Assembly (NCBI GenBank): GCA_903868375.1
Contig: CAIPVD010000174.1
Coordinates: forward strand, 1 to 16,092
Direction of reading: 5' to 3'
DNA: 16,092 nucleotides
From: an uncultured delta proteobacterium
Lineage (GTDB): Bacteria; UBA10199; GCA-002796325; 1-14-0-20-49-13
Below the pieces are notes generated by a model that was not told the origin of the DNA, did no database searches, and was given only the letters and a program-made list of their open reading frames with translations. Both the position numbers and the translations under genes were made by a program. Position 1 is the stretch's first letter; the number at the start of each line of letters is the position of its first letter. Positions 6,304 to 13,079 of this stretch are shown piece by piece.

Positions 6304-7421
6304 ATCCAACGCAGGTTTTTACGGGCGCGTTAGCATCACCTATCATCGGTGGCGCAACTGTAGCGCCAAATGCTGGAACGCTTCCGGTTGCCGATATGGT
6401 CCAGCAGCAGGCATTTGGTGCGCTAAATTACAGGCCATCGTCATTGTCTCTATTTGCGGCAGATGCCGATGCTATTAACGATGCGATGAAGAATGACTCC
6501 AAAGCATCCTCACCGACAGGTGCAACCGTTGTCGATCAAAATGGTTTGGGACTTGCGACCCTAGTCGGTGACCCTAAAAATGATAGAACGCTTCGAACGA
6601 TTGGAAGAGGCCCAGTAGGTGCGGGCGCAGGTACGCGAACCATTGAACAGTTCATTGAACAGGTCATTGAGCTTGCAATAGCTGGCGATGCGTCTGCAAA
6701 GACAGAACTTCATGGACTTTTAGCCGGCCTTGATGGATTTAAAGTATTCCACCGCGCAATAAATACTAATGGAGCTGTTGGAGCCCGTCTTTTGGCAGAT
6801 TTTAACTTTGCAGGGGTATCAAGAAAATGGGCATATGATGTTTCAGTTGACGATTATGCAAAGTTTAGCTCCATGTTATGGCTAACTTATGGGAACTATA
6901 AAAATATATCGGCACTGAATGAGTTGGTTGAGCTTGCATATTTAAGCCGGAATGCATTCGATGCCGTTCTTGATTCAGCCAAAAGAGATGAAGTTGTCAA
7001 ACAAAGGCTCTATGAAATGGTTGATTGGAGCGTTAAGGAAATGCATTTGCCAGGATTGATCCAATTAACAATGGTTGGCAACGTTAGAGCGAAGGAAGAA
7101 ATCTGGGAACATGTAAGATCAATAAGAAAAGAAGAAATAAAGGACACAATTCAGGCAATATATGGAGAAGCGGAAAAAGGAAATGGGCACGCTGTAAGAT
7201 CTTTGATCGAAAGGATGCAGACAGCTAAGGATCCATATGAAAAGGAACAAGCTAAAGTAGCCATCGCAGAATTAGCCCAAGTTTATGCTTGTAAGGAATT
7301 TCAACATATCGAAATAGGACCTAGCAAAACAATAGCCGCATTTAGAATGATAGCAGCCGTAGATGAAAACGCCGCCAAGTTGTATCGACAAGTGCACGGC
7401 GAAGAAGAAGTGGGTAGCTGA
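6285..7421 (+). CDS. Unrecognised alpha-helical protein, 378 aa
   Basis: I do not recognise this family. ATG 6285 is chosen because AGGAGG lies 6 bases upstream (6273-6278) and a promoter-like box lies just before that; an in-frame start at 6246 would precede both. There is no signal peptide or membrane helix. The first 60 or so residues are rich in A, G, T, V and P and look flexible. Residues about 110-378 look helical, with stretches such as VIELAIAGDASAKTELHGLL and IYGEAEKGNGHAVRSLIERM that weakly resemble one another and could be HEAT- or TPR-like helical repeats; this is inference from appearance. Base use looks more A+T-rich, especially from 6900 on, than pyrF and pyrE on either side. 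It sits between two pyrimidine genes with its own promoter, so it is probably a lineage-specific gene under separate control. Confidence 0.8.
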   Translation: MGTVTLNPTQVFTGALASPIIGGATVAPNAGTLPVADMVQQQAFGALNYRPSSLSLFAADADAINDAMKNDSKASSPTGATVVDQNGLGLATLVGDPKNDRTLRTIGRGPVGAGAGTRTIEQFIEQVIELAIAGDASAKTELHGLLAGLDGFKVFHRAINTNGAVGARLLADFNFAGVSRKWAYDVSVDDYAKFSSMLWLTYGNYKNISALNELVELAYLSRNAFDAVLDSAKRDEVVKQRLYEMVDWSVKEMHLPGLIQLTMVGNVRAKEEIWEHVRSIRKEEIKDTIQAIYGEAEKGNGHAVRSLIERMQTAKDPYEKEQAKVAIAELAQVYACKEFQHIEIGPSKTIAAFRMIAAVDENAAKLYRQVHGEEEVGS

Positions 7422-7450
7422 TTTAGTCGCCTAAATTAAACTATTGCAGG

Positions 7451-7482
7451 GGTGGCGCCTTTTTGCTAAGCAAGGCGCTACC
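7451..7482 (+). promoter_or_regulatory. Hairpin abutting the pyrE start codon
   Basis: GGTGGCGCCTT (7451-7461) can pair with AAGGCGCTACC (7472-7482) with one G-U pair; TTGC and GCAA inside could form an alternative inner stem. The hairpin ends one base before ATG 7484 and occupies the place where a ribosome binding site would be. No T run follows, so it is not a standard terminator. It could control pyrE translation or protect the 5' end; function is inferred only from position. Confidence 0.45.
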
Positions 7483-7483
7483 T

Positions 7484-8116
7484 ATGAAAGAGCCCTCCCA
7501 GATACTAAAAGACTTAAAGGCAATTATCATAGATACGCATGTCGTCTATGCCTCCGGCAAGCACGGGAACGCATATATCAATAAAGACGCGGTCTATCCA
7601 CACACGAAAGATATCTCGGCGCTTTGCAAGATGATGGCCGAAAAGTTCAAAGGTAAAGGGGTCGAAGCTGTAGCGGGCCCTACCGTTGGTGGCGTTATTT
7701 TGGCGCAATGGGTCGCTCATTTCTTAAGCGAGATGGAAGGACGAGAGATCTGCGGCGTCTTTGCCGAAGAAGAAGTGGCGCTAGATGGCGAAAAGAAAAG
7801 ATTCTTCAAGCGCGGCTACGATAAGCTCATCGCCGGAAAGAAAGTTCTGGTCGTTGAAGATATACTCACGACCGGCGGCTCCGTTAAAAAAGTCATCGAT
7901 GCGGCAAAGGCGCTGGGTAGCAATGTGCTTGCCTGCGCAGCGCTCGTTAATAGAGGCAACGTGAAAGATGCAGATGTCGGCGCTCCAATACACGCGCTCA
8001 TCAATGTGAATTTAGAGTCGTTCGACGAAAAGGATTGCCCTCTTTGCAAGAATAACGTGCCGATCAATGTAGAAGTTGGCAAGGGCCGTGAATATTTAAA
8101 GAACAGGTCAAAGTAA
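7484..8116 (+). CDS. pyrE: Orotate phosphoribosyltransferase
   Basis: Cytoplasmic enzyme that joins orotate to PRPP to give OMP, the substrate of PyrF. From ATG 7484 it has 210 residues. The PRPP-binding motif is VLVVEDILTTGGSV at 121-134, preceded by the flexible catalytic loop region and an AGPTVGGV substrate strand (64-71). The C-terminus carries a CPLC pair (C185, C188) followed by PINVEVGKG, as in the longer OPRT subgroup. A TTG at 7463 would add seven residues but falls inside the hairpin; I prefer the ATG, though neither has a clear ribosome binding site. The stop is one base before dnaX, so the two are probably co-transcribed. Confidence 0.94.
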   Translation: MKEPSQILKDLKAIIIDTHVVYASGKHGNAYINKDAVYPHTKDISALCKMMAEKFKGKGVEAVAGPTVGGVILAQWVAHFLSEMEGREICGVFAEEEVALDGEKKRFFKRGYDKLIAGKKVLVVEDILTTGGSVKKVIDAAKALGSNVLACAALVNRGNVKDADVGAPIHALINVNLESFDEKDCPLCKNNVPINVEVGKGREYLKNRSK

Positions 8117-8117
8117 A

Positions 8118-9764
8118 ATGTCCTATCAAGTCATAGCTAGAAAATACAGGCCGCAGACGTTTGCCGAGGTGATAGGTCAAGAACATATCACGCGCACATT
8201 GCAGAACGCGGTTGCAAGCGGCCGCCTTCACCACGCGTATCTGCTAACGGGTATTCGTGGCATCGGCAAGACGACGCTTGCTAGAATTTTCTCTAAGATG
8301 CTCAATTGCAAAGAGCCGGTTAAAGTTCCAGCGCCGGAGCCATGCAACAAGTGCCAGTCGTGCATCGATATAACTAACGGGACATCAATAGACGTTCAGG
8401 AAATAGACGGCGCATCGAATACGGGCGTCGACGATGTTAGAGAGATACGCGAACGCGTTAAGTTCCTTCCATCGACCGGTAAATACAAGATCTACATAAT
8501 AGACGAAGTCCACATGCTATCGACCGCGGCTTTCAACGCGTTGCTTAAGACGCTCGAAGAGCCGCCGGCACACGTCGTCTTCATCTTTGCAACGACCGAG
8601 GTTCATAAAATTCCTGCAACCATTTTATCGCGCTGCCAGCGCTACGATTTCAGGCGCATCACCGGGCAAAAGATCGTTGAAACGCTTAAGCAAATAGCAA
8701 AGTCGGAAGAAATAGATGCGGAAGATGCGTGCCTTGAAGTGATAGCGGCAGAGGCCGAAGGCTCGATGCGCGACGCGGAATCTCTCTTCGACCAGGCGAT
8801 CGCTTATTCAGGTAAGAAGCTGACATATGAAAGCCTTAAAGGCCTGCTCGGTTTCCTCGATAGAAAACAGTTAATCGCGGCGGTTAGAGCGATAGTCGAT
8901 CGCGATGCAAAGACGGTGCTAGGCCTTGCCGACGAACTTTTTCAAAATGGCGAAAATTTGAGCCGCTTTGCTAACGAACTTTTAAATGCGCTGCACAAGC
9001 TTATCGTGGTCAAGACATGTAAGGATATTCCGGCATCTGTAAAGGTCTTCGATATCACGTTCCTCAAAGAAATGGCGGACCGTGTTTCGGTAGAAGAGTG
9101 CCAGCAGTGGTTCAACATTGCGTTCAGGGGCGCCGAAGATATCGCACGTGCAAAACTTCCTAAAATGCTCCTCGATGTCATGCTTATTAATATGACGCAG
9201 GTGCGTCCGGTCCAATCGGTCGATGAACTTTTAGAGAAGGTCGATCAACTGTGTGGTAAACAGCCGCTGCAGCAGACAACTATAAACGCACAACGGGCAG
9301 CAGTGCAACCGCCACAAGTAGAAACAAACAGGCTATCAACTATAAACCATAAACTATCAACTTCTGCCCCGGCCACCGGCTCATGGGCAGATTTCATCGA
9401 TTGGCTAAGGCTTCATAAACCACAAGTAGCTTCGTTCCTGGAACAAAGCACCGGCGGCATAATTAAAGATGCGGACCTTGTGATAAAATTCCAGAACAAG
9501 TCGTTCGCGTGCGATAGGCTTATGGAAGAAGATAGAAAATCTTTCTTGGAAAAATTGGCGCTCGATTTCTTTAAGAAGCCGCTAAAGCTGAAAGTTGAGT
9601 TCGACAGCGCGACTAACGAAGTTGCTGTAGAGAACAAGAAAAAGGCGAACGAAGAGCTGGTCACGAAGCACCGCGGAATAAAAGAAGAGGCGCTAAAGCA
9701 CGATGTTATCAAAGAAGCGGCGAACATCTTCGGCGCAGAGATAAAAGAGATAAAGATAAAATAA
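8118..9764 (+). CDS. dnaX: DNA polymerase III subunits gamma/tau
   Basis: Clamp-loader ATPase of the replicative polymerase, 548 residues. The AAA+ domain shows RKYRP at 8-12, Walker A GIRGIGKTT at 45-53, the four-cysteine zinc site (C64, C76, C79, C82), Walker B IIDEVH at 127-132 and the SRC sensor/arginine-finger motif at 171-173. The middle holds the lid and collar domains to about residue 370. Then comes a low-complexity linker (about 385-420) partly encoded by heptanucleotide repeats, and a charged C-terminal domain that would be the tau-specific part. I see no convincing frameshift signal in the place expected for a gamma product. recR follows after two bases, but the usual ybaB between them is absent. 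Confidence 0.96.
   Translation: MSYQVIARKYRPQTFAEVIGQEHITRTLQNAVASGRLHHAYLLTGIRGIGKTTLARIFSKMLNCKEPVKVPAPEPCNKCQSCIDITNGTSIDVQEIDGASNTGVDDVREIRERVKFLPSTGKYKIYIIDEVHMLSTAAFNALLKTLEEPPAHVVFIFATTEVHKIPATILSRCQRYDFRRITGQKIVETLKQIAKSEEIDAEDACLEVIAAEAEGSMRDAESLFDQAIAYSGKKLTYESLKGLLGFLDRKQLIAAVRAIVDRDAKTVLGLADELFQNGENLSRFANELLNALHKLIVVKTCKDIPASVKVFDITFLKEMADRVSVEECQQWFNIAFRGAEDIARAKLPKMLLDVMLINMTQVRPVQSVDELLEKVDQLCGKQPLQQTTINAQRAAVQPPQVETNRLSTINHKLSTSAPATGSWADFIDWLRLHKPQVASFLEQSTGGIIKDADLVIKFQNKSFACDRLMEEDRKSFLEKLALDFFKKPLKLKVEFDSATNEVAVENKKKANEELVTKHRGIKEEALKHDVIKEAANIFGAEIKEIKIK
9333..9360 (+). repeat. Heptanucleotide tandem repeat inside dnaX
   Basis: Four consecutive 7-base units: CTATCAA, CTATAAA, CCATAAA, CTATCAA. 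A lone CTATAAA unit with the same flanks (CAACTATAAAC) lies 60 bases upstream at 9277-9287. The repeat encodes part of the flexible linker of tau (LSTINHKLST), a place where insertions are tolerated. The composition is unlike the coding sequence around it. Confidence 0.75.
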
Positions 9765-9766
9765 TA

Positions 9767-10360
9767 ATGGACCCTATCGTTAAACTCATAAAAGAACTTG
9801 GTAACTTGCCGGGTGTTGGCGAAAAAACGGCAACGCGCCTTGCGTACCATATCCTCCGCTGCAATAAGGATGAAGCTCTTTCACTTGCGGCGGCTATCAA
9901 AGATGCGAAGGATCGTATCGGATTTTGTCCTGAATGTTACAATCTCACTGAAGATAAAGGTTGCGTTATCTGCGCAAATGTAAAACGCGACAAATCGATA
10001 GTCTGCGTGGTCGAAGAGCCGCAGGATGTGACCGCAATAGAAAAGAGCGGAGCATTTCAAGGTGTCTATCACGTCCTACACGGTGCAATTTCGCCTCTCG
10101 ATGGTGTTGGCCCGGACGAGGTCAGGATAAACGAACTTGTCGCAAGGATCGGAAAGGGAAATATCAAAGAAGTTATCATCGCCACGAACCCGACAACAAC
10201 GGGTGAGGTTACGTCTCTTTATATCGCAAAAGTGGTCAAGCCACTGAACGTTAAACTTACCCGCATCGCCTTCGGCATACCGTTCGGCGGTGATATCGAA
10301 TACGTCGACCGATCAACACTTGCACGTTCGATAGAGTTCAGGTCGAACATAACTGTATGA
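9767..10360 (+). CDS. recR: Recombination protein RecR
   Basis: Partner of RecF and RecO in loading RecA during gap repair, 197 residues, the normal length. Domains in order: helix-hairpin-helix LPGVGEKTATRLA (14-26), four-cysteine zinc finger (C54, C57, C66, C69), Toprim domain starting at VCVVEEPQDVTAIE (about 79-92) with ISPLDGVGPDEVRI, and the C-terminal RIAFGIPFGGDIEYVDRSTL block. It follows dnaX by two bases and is certainly in the same transcript. A weak ATGAC/GTCAT inverted repeat (10363-10378) lies just after its stop. Confidence 0.96.
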   Translation: MDPIVKLIKELGNLPGVGEKTATRLAYHILRCNKDEALSLAAAIKDAKDRIGFCPECYNLTEDKGCVICANVKRDKSIVCVVEEPQDVTAIEKSGAFQGVYHVLHGAISPLDGVGPDEVRINELVARIGKGNIKEVIIATNPTTTGEVTSLYIAKVVKPLNVKLTRIAFGIPFGGDIEYVDRSTLARSIEFRSNITV

Positions 10361-10400
10361 GGATGACTTCTTTGTCATAAAAATATTGGAGGAGATGCAT

Positions 10401-10958
10401 ATGGCAGACGATCTTTTCAGAAAATGTGTTGGTGTTTGTTCCAGCGATCCAAAATATAACGACCTAGAACTGTATAGACAGTGTGTATCTAATTGCAAAA
10501 GTGATGAAACGGCTGAACATGCTGTAAGCACCGATAAAGAAAAAGATTGGCCTGTTTGCGGGGTCAAAGATTGGCGATCAGTTAGTGCCGGCCCATTTTT
10601 ATATAATGGCGAGTGCAACGAATCCTTTGGATTGAGTGATCAATATGCCAGAGTTGAAGCCACTCCCAATGGCCTAGTGATAGCATATGATGAACCAGCG
10701 CTAACTGAAGCGGGATATGTAAACAAAAGCAACATAGCATTTTTTTCTAAGTACGGAATTTTGACAATTAACGGTAGGGCGGTAAGTTATCCTGCATTTT
10801 TCCCATTCGACATGCTTGATATAATGAAATGTGCCGCGGAAAGCTTTACGCCAGATATGCAATCTCAGGAAGTGATGGAGCACAATAGGGATATTTTAAG
10901 AACACTTTTACCATCCGCAAAGATATATTTTGCAAGTCAGCAATGCAGAGCTGAATAA
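10401..10958 (+). CDS. Unrecognised cysteine-rich protein with twin CX3C motif, 185 aa
   Basis: I do not recognise this family. ATG 10401 is chosen because GGAGGAG at 10388-10394 is correctly spaced; earlier in-frame starts are too close to it. There is no signal peptide. The N-terminus holds two similar units, LFRKCVGVCSSD and LYRQCVSNCKSD, giving C9-x3-C13, 14 residues, then C28-x3-C32. Four more cysteines follow (C53, C72, C144, C182). The body (60-180) looks like a mixed alpha/beta globular domain with aromatic residues (AFFSKYGILTINGRAVSYPAFFPF). The twin pattern could bind metal or form a disulfide-linked helical hairpin; in a cytoplasmic protein metal binding is more plausible. Base use looks more A+T-rich than recR before it. 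Confidence 0.8.
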   Translation: MADDLFRKCVGVCSSDPKYNDLELYRQCVSNCKSDETAEHAVSTDKEKDWPVCGVKDWRSVSAGPFLYNGECNESFGLSDQYARVEATPNGLVIAYDEPALTEAGYVNKSNIAFFSKYGILTINGRAVSYPAFFPFDMLDIMKCAAESFTPDMQSQEVMEHNRDILRTLLPSAKIYFASQQCRAE

Positions 10959-11065
10959 TTAGTCTCTAATCAATATGGCCTTTCGAACATTTCTTTGACG
11001 CACTCCGTCATTGTCATTCCAATAAATCATAGACAAGAAAGCAGCATTCGCATAGAATACCGCAC

Positions 11066-11227
11066 ATGCCAACGATACAACAATTTTTCACAGGTTTTGG
11101 ATGGAACGAACTTGTATTCACGTTTCTTATCGCTGCGGCGATAGTCTTCGTGAGAGAACAGCACCACATATTCAAGAAAAAGAAGGGCGACGAGAATAAT
11201 AGCGTCAGCATTTCTTCCAAGGAGTGA
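11066..11227 (+). CDS. Small membrane protein, 53 aa, upstream of phaR
   Basis: A short frame starting ATG 11066 and ending TGA 11225-11227. The product has one hydrophobic segment (about residues 14-30, NELVFTFLIAAAIVFV) followed at once by a basic stretch (REQHHIFKKKKGD), so it would be a single-pass inner-membrane protein with its C-terminus in the cytoplasm. The stop is 3 bases before the phaR start and the phaR ribosome binding site lies in its last codons, which supports an operon. There is no strong ribosome binding site of its own and no other start codon back to the in-frame stop at 11030. I know no homologue. Confidence 0.6.
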   Translation: MPTIQQFFTGFGWNELVFTFLIAAAIVFVREQHHIFKKKKGDENNSVSISSKE

Positions 11228-11230
11228 TCC

Positions 11231-11659
11231 ATGAAAAGAACGATCAAGCGTTATCATAATAGAAAGCTTTACGATACGTCTAGCAGCACCTACGTCACGC
11301 TGGAAGATATCGCGGAACTAGTAAAACGTGGCGACGAAGTCCAGGTCTTCGATAATTCCACGAAAGAAGATATAACGGGGCAGACGCTTGCACAGATAAT
11401 CTTTGAAGAAGAAAAAAGAAAGCGAAGCTTTTTGCCGCTTGATACCTTGCGAAATCTTATCCAATCGGGCGGCGCTGCAATCAAGGAGCTTGTTGCAACG
11501 GAACTTACCCACGTGAAAAGTTTTGTTGAAGAAAAAGTGAAGCCTACTCTTGAAAACGTTCAGAGCATCCCCGCCGTTCAGCATGAACTGAAGGCAATAA
11601 AAGAAAGAATGGCGGCAATAGAGAAAGAGATGAACGGAAAGAAGAAAAAATCGCGTTAA
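11231..11659 (+). CDS. phaR: Polyhydroxyalkanoate synthesis regulator PhaR-like protein
   Basis: The N-terminal 70 or so residues match the PHB/PHA accumulation regulator DNA-binding domain: KRYHNRKLYDT, YVTLEDIAELVK, VQVFDNSTKEDIT and LAQIIFEEE. In well-studied bacteria this protein binds DNA and the polyester granule and represses phasin genes. Length is 142 residues; the C-terminal half (80-142) is a predicted coiled coil ending in a lysine-rich tail, in place of the second classical domain. AAGGAG at 11219-11224 sets the start. No PHA synthase or phasin gene is in the window, so the regulated process is not shown here. Its TAA stop shares bases with the stop of the opposite PilZ gene. Confidence 0.85.
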   Translation: MKRTIKRYHNRKLYDTSSSTYVTLEDIAELVKRGDEVQVFDNSTKEDITGQTLAQIIFEEEKRKRSFLPLDTLRNLIQSGGAAIKELVATELTHVKSFVEEKVKPTLENVQSIPAVQHELKAIKERMAAIEKEMNGKKKKSR

Positions 11660-12327
11660 CCAAGAAATTTATTGATGATGCTTTCAGCCTCTTTTGAAAG
11701 CCCCAAAAATCTAATTCCAATTCCGCCGGTCGGGCGCCTAACAACTTGCCCGGTCGTCGATATCCTTTCACCGTTCAGCTCGAACGACAAGAACGCGAGC
11801 GCTCCGACTTGAAGAGGTATGCTTCCTTCCAGAAATAGTCCGCCAAGGCTAACATCTTTCGCAGCTAGGTACGTAATCGGTTTGCCGAACTCGTCATCGA
11901 AGTAAACATTTGTTTCAATTATATTCCTCTGAAAGACGCGGCGGTCGTTGAATGGAGTATCCGTTGTGTGTTTGATCAGTTCCTCTGGGTCAAGCGGATG
12001 AGAAATTTCCAAGATATCAAATAACTCGAATGGCTTGAACGGGCGCTTTAAAAGAGAGAATCCTTGCGGAGTAGTATCGGCCTCGTTGATAAAAATTTTC
12101 TTCATCCCCTTAATAGATGGATTGCGCGCAACAAGCAGGTTCCATTCTTCTTCGATATATGCACTTTCGCCCAAAATTATGTTGTCGAATTTTTGCTCGC
12201 GCAGCAGCACATCGATATCTTCTAGATATGTGGCGGCCTCTACAAAGTGGCTTGGGTTCACAAGAATGGTCCTGCAAACGTTCTGCAACAGATATGATTT
12301 ATCTAAGATTATGGTATGTTTTGCCAT
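11656..12327 (-). CDS. Pseudo-receiver and PilZ domain protein
   Basis: Probable cyclic-di-GMP effector, 223 residues, cytoplasmic. The C-terminal PilZ domain (about 126-220) has both binding motifs intact: RxxxR as R130-VFQ-R134, and DxSxxG as D158-V-S160-LG-G163. Residues 1-110 look like a response-regulator receiver: a first strand with one acid (TIILDK), a third strand FDNIILGE where the phospho-acceptor aspartate would be, and LKRPFKPFEL, which matches the conserved receiver lysine-proline. The acceptor position appears to be G, so phosphorylation is doubtful. AAAGGG just before ATG 12327 is a possible ribosome binding site. The gene is convergent with phaR and divergent from pal. Its cellular target cannot be told from the context. 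Confidence 0.88.
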   Translation of the reverse strand: MAKHTIILDKSYLLQNVCRTILVNPSHFVEAATYLEDIDVLLREQKFDNIILGESAYIEEEWNLLVARNPSIKGMKKIFINEADTTPQGFSLLKRPFKPFELFDILEISHPLDPEELIKHTTDTPFNDRRVFQRNIIETNVYFDDEFGKPITYLAAKDVSLGGLFLEGSIPLQVGALAFLSFELNGERISTTGQVVRRPTGGIGIRFLGLSKEAESIINKFLG

Positions 12328-12378
12328 TTGCCCTTTATGTTTACCGTATAACGCTTTAAAAAACTAGCAGATTTTCTC

Positions 12379-12408
12379 TTGACTTATTCTATACATATTC
12401 TGTATAAA
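12379..12408 (+). promoter_or_regulatory. Sigma-70-like promoter of pal with a palindrome in the spacer
   Basis: TTGACT (12379-12384) and TATAAA (12403-12408) are separated by 18 bases, a good sigma-70 promoter. TATACA (12390-12395) and TGTATA (12401-12406) form a perfect inverted repeat across five bases that overlaps the -10 element and could be an operator, or chance in A+T-rich DNA. The rest of the 165-base gap between the PilZ gene and pal holds a long A+T-rich leader and the pal ribosome binding site. Confidence 0.6.
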
Positions 12409-12492
12409 GTCACCCATATTAGTTGCTCGCGGCATTTGTGTTAGCGGCTAAATAATTTAAATTATTAACAATTTTAACAGGAGGCAGGAGAA

Positions 12493-12933
12493 ATGAGCAC
12501 AACAAAAAGACTGGCAGTGGTGGTGATCGGTCTGGCCCTCGTAGCGGGTTTGGCTGTCACAGGATGCGCACGCAAAACAACCAAGACCGCAGGCGGTGGC
12601 GCTAGTGGCTTGCAGAGAATCCAGTTCGATTTCGACAAGTACAACATTAAGTCGGAATATGAAGGGATCTTAAAATCCAATGCAAATTGGCTGCAAAGCA
12701 ACAAGAAGACCAACGTTGTTATCGAAGGCAACTGCGATGAACGTGGAACGGCAGAATACAATATCGCGTTGGGCGATCGCCGTGCGAAGAGCGCAAAGAG
12801 CTACCTCACAAATCTCGGGGTAGATGTTAGCCGCATATCGACGATCAGCTACGGCAAAGAAAGGCCGATCGCTGCTTGTCATGACGAATCGTGCTGGTCA
12901 CAGAACAGGCGCGACGAATTCGTAGCGAAGTGA
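12493..12933 (+). CDS. pal: Peptidoglycan-associated lipoprotein
   Basis: Outer-membrane lipoprotein of the Tol-Pal system, 146 residues. The signal peptide ends in a lipobox VTGC (lipidated C25); A26 after the cysteine is compatible with outer-membrane sorting. The OmpA-like domain (about 42-146) starts QFDFDKYNIK and has the peptidoglycan-binding block CDERGTAEYNIALGDRRA, where most Pal proteins have H before the C and this one has N, and it ends with the family C...CW..NRRDEF pattern. AGGAGG at 12480-12485 and a second GGAG precede the ATG. The gene has its own promoter and is followed by a REP-like segment and a strong terminator, so pal is probably monocistronic, unlike the usual tolB-pal-cpoB order. 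Confidence 0.96.
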   Translation: MSTTKRLAVVVIGLALVAGLAVTGCARKTTKTAGGGASGLQRIQFDFDKYNIKSEYEGILKSNANWLQSNKKTNVVIEGNCDERGTAEYNIALGDRRAKSAKSYLTNLGVDVSRISTISYGKERPIAACHDESCWSQNRRDEFVAK

Positions 12934-13002
12934 CCTGAGCGGAGCGAAGGTCATCCCGAGCGAGCCCATATTTTTTGATGGACGAGTCGAGGGATTTCCC
13001 GA
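12931..13002. repeat. REP-like palindromic intergenic element after pal
   Basis: Starts at the pal stop codon with TGACCT (12931-12936) and AGGTCA (12948-12953) as inverted arms around GAGCGGAGCG, continues with CATCCCGAGCGAG, and ends with GAGTCGAGGGA, where GGGA and TCCC form another small palindrome (12991-13000). Wording of the type GAGCGNAGCGAAGG...CGAGGGAT recurs as an interspersed element in many bacterial genomes; that is from memory. Only one copy is in this window. Confidence 0.5.
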
Positions 13003-13013
13003 ATTAGAATTTG

Positions 13014-13057
13014 AAAAGACCACAAGGATGGTATATCCTCCTTGTGGTCTTTTGTTT
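13014..13057 (+). terminator. Strong intrinsic terminator between pal and cpoB
   Basis: Perfect 15-base arms, 13014-13028 and 13039-13053, around a 10-base loop, the second arm ending in TCTTTT and continuing TGTTT. The first arm begins with AAAA, so it can also work on the reverse strand. It ends pal transcription; cpoB therefore needs read-through or its own promoter, which I could not identify. Confidence 0.9.
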
Positions 13058-13079
13058 GTATGAAATGGAGGATAGTATT

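Noticed and set aside
8942..9215. Reverse-strand frames within dnaX and similar frames opposite most genes
   Set aside because: They are shadows of strongly conserved genes, without start signals or recognisable products.
9633..9647. Programmed frameshift site for a gamma product in dnaX (AAG AAA AAG)
   Set aside because: It lies near residue 508, far beyond where gamma normally ends, and I see no stimulating hairpin.
10995..11023. Promoter TTGACG-N17-TCCAAT before the 53-codon gene
   Set aside because: The -10 match is poor; a TGACG/CGTCA inverted repeat overlaps it, but nothing firm can be said about this 107-base gap.
13011..13079. Upstream extension of cpoB from TTG 13011
   Set aside because: It starts inside the terminator stem and lies before a clear ribosome binding site and signal peptide at ATG 13080.
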